5,511 nt of DNA, taken from positions 1 through 5,511 of the forward strand of contig JASHVC010000670.1 in the NCBI GenBank assembly GCA_030039655.1. The letters are read 5' to 3'. The notes below the pieces were generated by a model. That model searched no databases. It was given only the letters and a program-made list of their open reading frames with translations, and was not told the DNA's origin. Positions within the stretch are counted from its first letter, which is position 1. Each line of letters begins with the position of its first letter. The position numbers and the translations under genes are program-made. Source of the stretch: Xanthobacteraceae bacterium. GTDB lineage: Bacteria; Pseudomonadota; Alphaproteobacteria; Rhizobiales; Xanthobacteraceae. This document shows positions 1-5,511 of the stretch, piece after piece.

Positions 1-891
1 GTTGGAAATACGGACTCTGTCGTCCGTTTCCCCTATCGCAGTGGCGACCTCGCAGCGCGTGGACCCGCGGAGGTGATCGTTGCGCAGCTACCTGCCGGCG
101 GCAACCACCACACGCGCGACGTTGTTTTCTCGCCGGATGGCAAAACCATGTATGTGTCCGTGGGCTCAGCTTCCAATGTGGGCGACCAAATGGGAAAACT
201 GAGCGCCGCGGAGCTGCAAAGATGGCAGGCTGATCGCCCGCTCGGTGCCGCGTGGGGAAATGAGACGGATCGCGCCGATGTTCTAAGCTTCGATCCGCAG
301 GGTCAGAACCGCCGCATCTACGCGACCGGAATTCGCAATTGCGTCGGCATGGCGGTCGAACCCACGACCAGCACAGTGTGGTGCTCGACCAACGAGCGCG
401 ACGGCCTCGGCGACAACGTGCCGACCGACTACATTACGCGCGTCCGCGATGGCGGGTTCTACGGCTGGCCCTGGTATTACATCGGCGCCAACGAAGATCC
501 GCGTCATCGCGGCGAGCGTCCGGACCTAAAAGACAAGATCACTGTTCCGGACGTTCTCATCCAGGCCCATTCGGCTTCGCTGGAAATGACCTTCTACGAG
601 GCGACGCAGTTTCCGGCGGCGTATCGCGGCAACGTCTTCGCGGCCGAGCACGGTTCGTGGAACCGCTCCAAACGTACCGGCTACAAGATCATTCGCGCCA
701 TTGTGAAGGACGGCGTCCCGACGGGAGCATACGAAGACTTTGTCACCGGCTTCGTTATCAATGATTCAGAGGTCTGGGGCCGGCCGGTCGGAGTCGCTGT
801 GGCCAAAGATGGGGCCTTGCTGGTGTCCGAGGATGCGAACGGGACCATCTGGCGCATCGCCTATTCGGGCAAAGCGGCGCAAGCGCAGTAA
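1..891 (+). CDS. PQQ-dependent glucose/sorbosone dehydrogenase-like protein, 5'-truncated
   Basis: This is the C-terminal 296 residues of a beta-propeller sugar dehydrogenase of the glucose/sorbosone dehydrogenase family. Members use PQQ and calcium to oxidise aldoses or related sugars, normally in the periplasm. The frame is open to base 1, so the gene enters from the left; the in-frame GTG at 73 is internal, because family-like sequence continues upstream of it. In visible numbering, the GNHHTRD motif (35-40) carries the histidine that should match the catalytic base of soluble glucose dehydrogenase. GIRN (R112) matches the arginine of its GHRN motif, GGFYGWP is at 151-157 and EHGSWNR at 216-222. 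A final blade ends in a WRI strand. Any signal peptide and roughly 130-150 residues are missing if the protein has the usual length. The true substrate cannot be read from the sequence; sorbosone versus glucose specificity is open. The family call is secure. Confidence 0.9.
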   Translation, partial: VGNTDSVVRFPYRSGDLAARGPAEVIVAQLPAGGNHHTRDVVFSPDGKTMYVSVGSASNVGDQMGKLSAAELQRWQADRPLGAAWGNETDRADVLSFDPQGQNRRIYATGIRNCVGMAVEPTTSTVWCSTNERDGLGDNVPTDYITRVRDGGFYGWPWYYIGANEDPRHRGERPDLKDKITVPDVLIQAHSASLEMTFYEATQFPAAYRGNVFAAEHGSWNRSKRTGYKIIRAIVKDGVPTGAYEDFVTGFVINDSEVWGRPVGVAVAKDGALLVSEDANGTIWRIAYSGKAAQAQ

Positions 892-892
892 T

Positions 893-917
893 GTTACCCC
901 GATTTGTTCGGGGTAGC
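893..917 (+). terminator. Strong hairpin on the stop codon of the dehydrogenase gene
   Basis: GTTACCCCGA (893-902) pairs with TCGGGGTAGC (908-917) across a 5-base loop. This gives ten pairs with one T-G wobble, starting two bases after the TAA at 889-891. There is no clear T-run after it, so it is not a classic intrinsic terminator. It could be a 3'-end stabiliser, a weak terminator or an attenuator between the dehydrogenase and the MFS gene. It would also fold over an ATG at 891, which argues against that ATG as a start. Confidence 0.5.
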
Positions 918-1069
918 TCGTCCCTGGACGATCGATTCGCGGCGCCATGGCATTGCCGGAACACTCGCCAGCAAAGAGCGTTAGTGGAGGGGAGCGCGGC
1001 GGGGCGGCATCCAGACCGGCTGCATTCGGTGATGGTGTGTTCGTCCGCAGGCCATTCGCTGCCGCCTCC

Positions 1070-1074
1070 GAGGG
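1070..1074 (+). promoter_or_regulatory. Candidate ribosome binding site for the MFS gene
   Basis: GAGGG lies 8 bases upstream of the GTG at 1083, which is an ideal spacing. No comparable motif sits at the right distance from the in-frame ATG at 1032. A stronger-looking GGAGGGGAG at 986-994 has no in-frame ATG or GTG 5-12 bases after it. This site is the main reason for preferring the GTG at 1083. Confidence 0.5.
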
Positions 1075-1082
1075 CTGATTGC

Positions 1083-2552
1083 GTGCATGATGCTCCCGGA
1101 CATAGTTCGGAGCAGGCGGCCGACGTCGCCGCCTGCTCGGGAACGATCATCGAAACCGATATTCCGGGGCGCCTGGACGCGCTGCCGTTCGGTCCCTTCC
1201 ACACGCTGGTGATCGTCGCGCTCGGCGTTACCTGGATTCTCGACGGCCTTGAGGTGACACTCGCTGGAGCGCTTTCCGGCGAACTCAAGGACAGTTCCGG
1301 CTTGGGCCTGAGCAACGAGCAGGTCGGGCTGGCGGGCAGCTGCTATTTGGCGGGCGCGGTGCTCGGTGCTTTCTTCTTCGGCTGGCTGACCGATCGTCTC
1401 GGGCGAAAGAGACTTTTTACCATCACGCTGTCGGTTTATTTGCTGGCGACGGCCGCCACCGCGCTGTCGTGGAACTTCTGGAGCTTCGCACTCTTCCGTT
1501 TCGTTACGGGTGCCGGCATCGGGGGGGAATACACGGCGATCAACTCGACTATCCAAGAACTGATTCCCGCGCGTTTTCGCGGTTGGACCGATCTGGTGAT
1601 CAACGGCAGCTTTTGGGTGGGTGCGGCGATGGGAGCCGCAGGCTCCATCATCCTGCTCGATCCACACGTCATCGATCCGGCACTCGGCTGGCGGCTTGCA
1701 TTTTTGATCGGCGCTGCCATCGGACTTGTCATCGTCATGATGCGATTTTGGATACCAGAAAGTCCGCGCTGGCTGGTGACGCACGGTTTCGCGCCGGCTG
1801 CGGAGAAAATCGTACGCGGCATCGAGGCGCGGCTTGGGTGCAGCGGCGCCGACGAACATGGACGGGTAAGACTGCGCACGCGCCGCCACACGCCGCTGCG
1901 CGAGGTCGCACGCGCGCTCTTCGTCATCTATCGGCGGCGCACGCTGGTCGGCTTGAGCCTGATGGCCGCCCAGGCGTTTTTCTACAATGCAATATTCTTT
2001 ACCTACGCGCTCGTATTGAGTGATTTCTACAATACGCCGGCGAATCAGGTGGGATGGTATATCCTGCCATTTGCGGCCGGAAATGTGCTCGGACCGCTCT
2101 TGCTCGGCCGGTTGTTCGACACGGTCGGGCGCAAGATCATGATCGCGTCGACCTATGCGTTGTCTGGTGTAATGCTTGCCGTGACTGCTTATCTGTTCAG
2201 CAAAAATCTGCTTTCCGCCGGCGAACTCACGATCGCGTGGATGACCGTATTCTTCTTCGCCTCGGCGGCGGCAAGCTCTGCCTACCTTACCGTGAGCGAG
2301 ATTTTTCCGCTCGAACTGCGAGCCCTCGCCATCGCTTTCTTTTATGCCATCGGCACCGGAATCGGCGGCATCGCCGGCCCGCTTCTGTTTGGCGCCCTGA
2401 TCAGTACGGGCTCGCGCGAGAGTGTCGCCATCGGCTATTGCATCGGCTCGATTCTGATGATTGGTGCGGCTGCGGTCGAGGCTTTATGGGGCGTCGCGGC
2501 CGAGCGCAAGCCGCTCGAAGCGGTGAGCCGACCACTCGCATTGATCGATTGA
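1083..2552 (+). CDS. MFS transporter, sugar-porter-like
   Basis: This is a 12-helix major facilitator superfamily permease of the inner membrane, 489 residues from the chosen start. By eye the helices lie near residues 40-61, 80-99, 111-129, 132-150, 171-190, 203-223, 288-311, 323-341, 354-372, 384-403, 414-438 and 447-470. Signature motifs are LDG in helix 1 (D54), motif A GWLTDRLGRKR (100-110), PESPRWL after helix 6 (225-231), a second motif A GRLFDTVGRK (342-351) and SEIFPLELR (405-413). These fit the sugar porter and aromatic-acid/metabolite symporter branches. The substrate is unknown; trehalose, glucose or an organic acid is possible from context. The frame is open back to an ATG at 891, but translation before about 1083 looks non-coding (Cys/Arg/His-rich) and would put about 100 residues before helix 1. 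The GTG at 1083 has a well-placed GAGGG; the ATG at 1032 (506 aa) is the main alternative. otsB follows after 16 bases, suggesting an operon. Confidence 0.88.
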   Translation: MHDAPGHSSEQAADVAACSGTIIETDIPGRLDALPFGPFHTLVIVALGVTWILDGLEVTLAGALSGELKDSSGLGLSNEQVGLAGSCYLAGAVLGAFFFGWLTDRLGRKRLFTITLSVYLLATAATALSWNFWSFALFRFVTGAGIGGEYTAINSTIQELIPARFRGWTDLVINGSFWVGAAMGAAGSIILLDPHVIDPALGWRLAFLIGAAIGLVIVMMRFWIPESPRWLVTHGFAPAAEKIVRGIEARLGCSGADEHGRVRLRTRRHTPLREVARALFVIYRRRTLVGLSLMAAQAFFYNAIFFTYALVLSDFYNTPANQVGWYILPFAAGNVLGPLLLGRLFDTVGRKIMIASTYALSGVMLAVTAYLFSKNLLSAGELTIAWMTVFFFASAAASSAYLTVSEIFPLELRALAIAFFYAIGTGIGGIAGPLLFGALISTGSRESVAIGYCIGSILMIGAAAVEALWGVAAERKPLEAVSRPLALID

Positions 2553-2557
2553 AAAAT

Positions 2558-2563
2558 GAGGAG
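2558..2563 (+). promoter_or_regulatory. Ribosome binding site deciding the otsB start
   Basis: GAGGAG lies 5 bases before the GTG at 2569, just after the MFS stop (TGA, 2550-2552). The in-frame ATG at 2602 has no properly spaced purine-rich site; the nearest, AAGGGGA, is about 20 bases away. This favours the GTG start. Confidence 0.65.
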
Positions 2564-2568
2564 CAGAC

Positions 2569-3372
2569 GTGCAAAGGGGACCGCAAATTTCTCGCTACAC
2601 CATGGATGTCATGGACATCGCCGTTCCTCCGCTTGTTTCCGACCTGCATCAATGCGCGATTCTGCTCGACATTGACGGCACCATCCTCGATATCGCCCCA
2701 TCCCCGCCGCAAGTTTGGGTGCCGACCGGGTTGCGCGCCACCCTCTCTCGTCTCGCCGACCTGACCAGCGGCGCCGTGGCGCTGGTGAGCGGCCGCACCA
2801 TCAATGACATCGATCTGATTTTTTCTCCGCTGCAGCTCGCCGTTATCGGCGTTCATGGCGCGGAAATGCGCACTAGCGGAGATGCTGACGTGCAAACGCG
2901 TGTGGCGCCGCTCAGCAAGGCCCTGAAACGCAAGCTCGCGACTGTTGCCGAACTCGGCCCCGGCATCCTGGTCGAGGACAAGGGCTATTCGCTGGCGTTG
3001 CACTATCGGCTGGCTCCCGAAAAAGCGCCGGCGGTGCTGGCGGCGGTGAGGAAAATTTGCCGCGGTGTTCCTGAAGAAATCGTGGAAATTCTTCCGGGCA
3101 AGCTGGTCGTGGACGTCAAACCCGCCGGCATCAACAAGGGCGACGCTGTGTGCGCATTGATGCAACACCCCCCGTTTGCCGGCCGTCATCCGATCTTCAT
3201 CGGTGACGACACGACCGACGTGCCAGTGTTTGGCATCATTCCCAAGTTCGGCGGCCGGGCCTACTCGGTTGGCGGTATCGTTGCGGATGTCGATGGCCAT
3301 TTCGCTACGCCCGAAGCCGTGCGTGCATGGCTCGCGCAAATTGCAGCCGGTGAGCCGGGCACTACAGGATGA
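2569..3372 (+). CDS. otsB: Trehalose-6-phosphate phosphatase (OtsB)
   Basis: This HAD-superfamily phosphatase hydrolyses trehalose-6-phosphate to trehalose and phosphate, the second step of the OtsA-OtsB pathway, in the cytosol. All four HAD motifs are visible in its 267 residues. Motif I is LLDIDGT (nucleophile D34, acid/base D36) and motif II is LVSGR (S74). Motif III candidates are the lysines of VEDKGYSLALHYR (K138) and VDVKPAGINKG (K184, K190). Motif IV is GDDTTD (D213, D214, D217), binding magnesium. The length and the VEDKG-x-x-LALHYR and KP-x-x-xNKG blocks are typical of OtsB and exclude a generic HAD hydrolase. The residue after GDDTTD, usually Glu in OtsB, is Val218 here. The start is GTG at 2569, backed by GAGGAG; ATG 2602 would remove 11 residues and keep every motif. 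The stop overlaps the ATG of the GH15 gene, so the two are probably translationally coupled. otsA is not in the window. Confidence 0.93.
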   Translation: MQRGPQISRYTMDVMDIAVPPLVSDLHQCAILLDIDGTILDIAPSPPQVWVPTGLRATLSRLADLTSGAVALVSGRTINDIDLIFSPLQLAVIGVHGAEMRTSGDADVQTRVAPLSKALKRKLATVAELGPGILVEDKGYSLALHYRLAPEKAPAVLAAVRKICRGVPEEIVEILPGKLVVDVKPAGINKGDAVCALMQHPPFAGRHPIFIGDDTTDVPVFGIIPKFGGRAYSVGGIVADVDGHFATPEAVRAWLAQIAAGEPGTTG

Positions 3373-5159
3373 AAGATCACGGGCTGGATCTTGCGGTCAT
3401 CGGGAACGGCCGAACGGCCGCATTGGTCGATCCATGCTCGCGATTGGTCTGGTGGTGTTATCCGCGTTTTGACGGCGATCCGATTTTCTGCCGGCTGCTG
3501 GCGGGGGAGGAGGAAAAGGGATTTTCCGACGTCGTCCTCGACGACATGGTGGAATTTCACTCCGAATACGTACGCAATAGCGCTATCGTCGACACCATAC
3601 TGACCGATCGCAATGGCGGGAAAATACGGGTTACCGATTTTGTTCCACGTTTCCGCCAATACGAGCGGATCTTTCGTCCCCCACAACTCTTTCGCATCAT
3701 TGAACCGATCGCCGGGCTGCCGCGTATCACCATTCGGATGCGTCCGACGTGCGACTACGGCAAGCCGCTTCCGCACCGCTCACTCGGCAGCAATCACATC
3801 CGCTATCACAACGACTCGACTGTGATCCGGCTGACCACAGACGCGCCGCTGTCGCTGATCGACAGCGAGGCGCCGTTCATTCTCACCCGTCCGCTGCACA
3901 TGGTGTTCGGGCCGGACGAGCCTTTCGCCGGCGACCTGCAGAAAACCTGCCGCGATTTCGTCGAGCGCACTTACGACTATTGGATGGAATGGGTGCGCCG
4001 CTTGTCGATTTCCTACGACTGGCAGGAAGCCATCATCCGCGCCGCCATCACGCTCAAGCTTTCGAACTTCGACGAGACCGGCGGCATCATCGCCGCGCAC
4101 ACGACCTCCATACCGGAGGCGCCATCCTCCGGACGCACGTGGGATTATCGCTATTGCTGGCTGCGCGACGCCTATTTCGTCGTGCAGGCGCTCAACCGCA
4201 TCGGCGCGACCCGCACCATGGAGGAGTTCATCTCGTTCACGATCAGCATTGCGTCGAAGCCCGATCAGGAACTGCGCCCACTCTACAGCGTCGTGCCCAC
4301 AACCGACGTCGACGAGCGCACCGCGCCGGACCTCGCCGGGTATCGCGGTGACGGGCCGGTGCGCATCGGCAATGCGGCGGTGAGCCAAACGCAGAACGAC
4401 AGCTATGGCAGCGTCATTCTTGCCGCCATGCCGATGTTCTTCGACCGCCGGCTGCCGCGGCCGGGCGATGAAGGGCTGTTTCATTTGCTCGAATCTCTCG
4501 GCAACCGCGCGGCCAAAAAGGTGTTCGAGCCGGACGCCGGCATCTGGGAGTATCGCGGGCGCCAGCGCGTCCATACTCACTCGGCGGCCATGTGCTGGGC
4601 CGGCTGCCAGCGGCTCGCCGCCATCGCGGCACGGCTCGGCCTCGTCGAGCGCGCAAAGCATTGGAATTCGATCGCCGAGCCGATGCACGCCGAACTGATC
4701 GAGCGGGCCTGGAACCCGAAACGCGGCGCGTTCACTGCGGCGTTCGGGTCGGATGACCTGGACGCCAGCGTACTTCTGCTCGCCGACCTCGGTGTCGTCG
4801 AGGTCGATGACACGCGCTTTGTCTCCACGGTCGCCGCCATGGAACGCGAGCTGGTGCGCGAGAAGCACGTCATGCGCTATGCCAGCGCCGACGACTTCGG
4901 CATGCCGGTGACCGCCTTCCTGATCTGCCGGTTCTGGCTGATCGACGCGCTGTGGTCGCTCGGGCGGCGCGATGCGGCGCGCGATCTGTTCACCGATGCA
5001 CTCAGCCATCGCAACCGGTACGGCTTGCTTTCCGAGGACGTGGACCCGAAGACCGGCGCACTGTGGGGCAATTTTCCGCAGACATATTCGATGGCCGGCC
5101 TCATCCTCTCAGCGATGCGCCTGTCGCGCAGTTGGGAGGATCGTTATTGGCGCGGGTGA
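3369..5159 (+). CDS. GH15 family glycoside hydrolase (glucoamylase/trehalase type)
   Basis: This is an inverting alpha-glucoside hydrolase of family GH15, 596 residues, close to the usual bacterial length. The N-terminal beta-rich domain (about 1-200) opens with the typical IGNGRTAALVD and WWCYPRFDGDPIF blocks. The (alpha/alpha)6 barrel follows, with substrate-binding RTWDYRYCWLRDA (256-268) and QNDSYG (342-347). The general acid is in GIWEYRG (E394); the general base is in GLLSEDVDP (E556), followed by GNFPQTYS. Both catalytic glutamates are present, so it should be active. There is no signal peptide, so it is cytosolic. The ATG overlaps the otsB stop by four bases (ATGA) and lacks a well-spaced ribosome binding site, which implies translational coupling. 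GH15 enzymes include glucoamylases, glucodextranases and the mycobacterial and archaeal trehalases. Linkage to otsB makes trehalose or a related alpha-glucan the likely substrate, but sequence alone does not settle it. Confidence 0.92.
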   Translation: MKDHGLDLAVIGNGRTAALVDPCSRLVWWCYPRFDGDPIFCRLLAGEEEKGFSDVVLDDMVEFHSEYVRNSAIVDTILTDRNGGKIRVTDFVPRFRQYERIFRPPQLFRIIEPIAGLPRITIRMRPTCDYGKPLPHRSLGSNHIRYHNDSTVIRLTTDAPLSLIDSEAPFILTRPLHMVFGPDEPFAGDLQKTCRDFVERTYDYWMEWVRRLSISYDWQEAIIRAAITLKLSNFDETGGIIAAHTTSIPEAPSSGRTWDYRYCWLRDAYFVVQALNRIGATRTMEEFISFTISIASKPDQELRPLYSVVPTTDVDERTAPDLAGYRGDGPVRIGNAAVSQTQNDSYGSVILAAMPMFFDRRLPRPGDEGLFHLLESLGNRAAKKVFEPDAGIWEYRGRQRVHTHSAAMCWAGCQRLAAIAARLGLVERAKHWNSIAEPMHAELIERAWNPKRGAFTAAFGSDDLDASVLLLADLGVVEVDDTRFVSTVAAMERELVREKHVMRYASADDFGMPVTAFLICRFWLIDALWSLGRRDAARDLFTDALSHRNRYGLLSEDVDPKTGALWGNFPQTYSMAGLILSAMRLSRSWEDRYWRG

Positions 5160-5173
5160 CGGCTCGTCTGAAT

Positions 5174-5190
5174 CTTTGCATTCGGCAAAG
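5174..5190 (+). terminator. Small hairpin downstream of the GH15 gene
   Basis: CTTTGC (5174-5179) pairs perfectly with GCAAAG (5185-5190) over a 5-base loop, beginning 15 bases after the GH15 stop. There is no T-run after it on this strand, so it is at best a weak or factor-assisted terminator, or a 3'-end structure of the operon mRNA. Confidence 0.3.
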
Positions 5191-5269
5191 CCGGACAAAA
5201 ATAAACCCGCCCCATGCGTCTTTCAGAACCTTAGGGTGAATTTCCAGGCTGTGTGCTGATGAATTTGCC

Positions 5270-5309
5270 ATGTCCGCCGTTGCTCCGTCAGCGACCTGCC
5301 GGCGGACAT
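5270..5309. repeat. 10-bp perfect inverted repeat
   Basis: ATGTCCGCCG (5270-5279) and CGGCGGACAT (5300-5309) are exact reverse complements separated by 20 bases. A flanking TTTG (5264-5267) can also pair with CAAA (5311-5314) across a small internal loop. Neither side carries a T-run, so a simple intrinsic terminator is unlikely. From memory, TGTCCGC...GCGGACA pairs recur in many rhizobial intergenic regions, so this may be one copy of an interspersed repeat. An operator or a transcript-end structure is also possible. Confidence 0.5.
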
Positions 5310-5317
5310 TCAAAAGC

Positions 5318-5332
5318 CGGCGCGATGCGCCG
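5318..5332. repeat. Compact GC hairpin
   Basis: CGGCGC (5318-5323) and GCGCCG (5327-5332) pair perfectly around a 3-base GAT loop. It lies 8 bases after the longer inverted repeat, so the two could form consecutive stem-loops in RNA of either strand. The function is unknown; it may belong to the same repeat element. Confidence 0.35.
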
Positions 5333-5511
5333 ATAGTGACCGTAAAGCAGACACGTTGCCAAGGTCAGGCCGTCGCTCGTGTTGATTATTTGCTGGAGTC
5401 TGCCTCGATCCGAATCGACGTGGCGCGCTCCACAGCAGATACGCCTTTGGTCCCAATACGACATTCGAGCCGCCTGTGATTTATACGAGTGACGGGGAAA
5501 GCAGTGGCGCG

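Larger units (their letters stand above)
5160..5511. other. Non-coding tail after the operon, with inverted repeats
   Basis: This 352-base stretch has no gene I can support. The plus-strand frame at 5270-5479 (69 codons) lacks a ribosome binding site and starts inside an inverted repeat. Two minus-strand frames run open to the right edge (stops at 5386 and 5288) and could be the tail of a gene entering from the right, but their translations match no family I know. The stretch contains a small hairpin at 5174-5190, a 10-bp inverted repeat at 5270-5309, a compact hairpin at 5318-5332, and scattered variants of TGTCCGC/GCGGACA. It looks like repeat-bearing intergenic DNA. No otsA start is present. 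Confidence 0.6.

Noticed and set aside
73..75. GTG at 73 as the true start of the dehydrogenase
   Set aside because: The frame is open to base 1 with propeller-like sequence upstream and no ribosome binding site, and the resulting 272 aa is far too short for the family.
1521..1527. Run of seven G in the MFS gene as a slippage or frameshift site
   Set aside because: It encodes the conserved GIGGEY segment in frame and the reading frame is intact on both sides, so there is no evidence of a frameshift.
981..1889. Long minus-strand frame (302 codons) opposite the MFS gene
   Set aside because: The opposite strand encodes a clear membrane transporter. The minus translation is rich in Arg, Gln and His with no domain, a typical shadow of GC-rich coding DNA.
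3404..3419. Tandem 8-bp repeat GAACGGCC x2 near the GH15 start
   Set aside because: It encodes part of the conserved IGNGRTAAL block, so it is coding sequence that happens to repeat, not a regulatory repeat.
3780..5009. Minus-strand frame of 409 codons opposite GH15
   Set aside because: The plus strand carries all GH15 motifs and both catalytic glutamates. The antisense frame shows no family signature and arises from third-position GC bias.
5270..5479. Plus-strand frame of 69 codons as a small gene
   Set aside because: It has no ribosome binding site and no recognisable motif. Its ATG is the first base of an inverted repeat, so it is more likely repeat DNA read as protein.

Overview
The window is GC-rich, densely coded DNA on the plus strand. 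It reads like a chromosome segment of an alphaproteobacterium, most likely a rhizobial-type Hyphomicrobiales such as Bradyrhizobium or a relative. That placement is an inference from protein style, codon bias and the cluster type; there is no rRNA or other direct taxonomic marker.

Layout: (1) 1-891 is the 3' two-thirds of a PQQ-dependent glucose/sorbosone dehydrogenase-like gene, cut by the left edge. (2) 892-1082 is a spacer with a strong hairpin directly on the stop codon of gene 1. (3) About 1083-2552 encodes a 12-helix MFS transporter with sugar-porter-type signatures. (4) 2569-3372 is otsB, trehalose-6-phosphate phosphatase. (5) 3369-5159 is a cytosolic family GH15 glycoside hydrolase, of the glucoamylase/trehalase type. 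(6) 5160-5511 has no convincing gene; it holds several inverted repeats and degenerate TGTCCGC/GCGGACA-like motifs.

The MFS gene, otsB and the GH15 gene are very probably one operon: a 16-bp gap with a good ribosome binding site separates the first two, and an ATGA stop/start overlap joins the last two. OtsB makes trehalose from trehalose-6-phosphate. The GH15 enzyme may hydrolyse trehalose or a related alpha-glucoside or glucan, and the MFS protein may move a small solute across the inner membrane. The dehydrogenase upstream would oxidise sugars in the periplasm, but the hairpin and 191-bp spacer suggest it is a separate transcription unit or only loosely coupled. The expected partner otsA (trehalose-6-phosphate synthase) is not in the window: it does not follow the GH15 gene within the visible 352 bp.

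I see no CRISPR array, tRNA, rRNA, insertion sequence or obviously new defence or mobile system. The most interesting points are the synthesis/hydrolysis pairing without otsA, the disputed start of the MFS gene, and the repeat-bearing tail.
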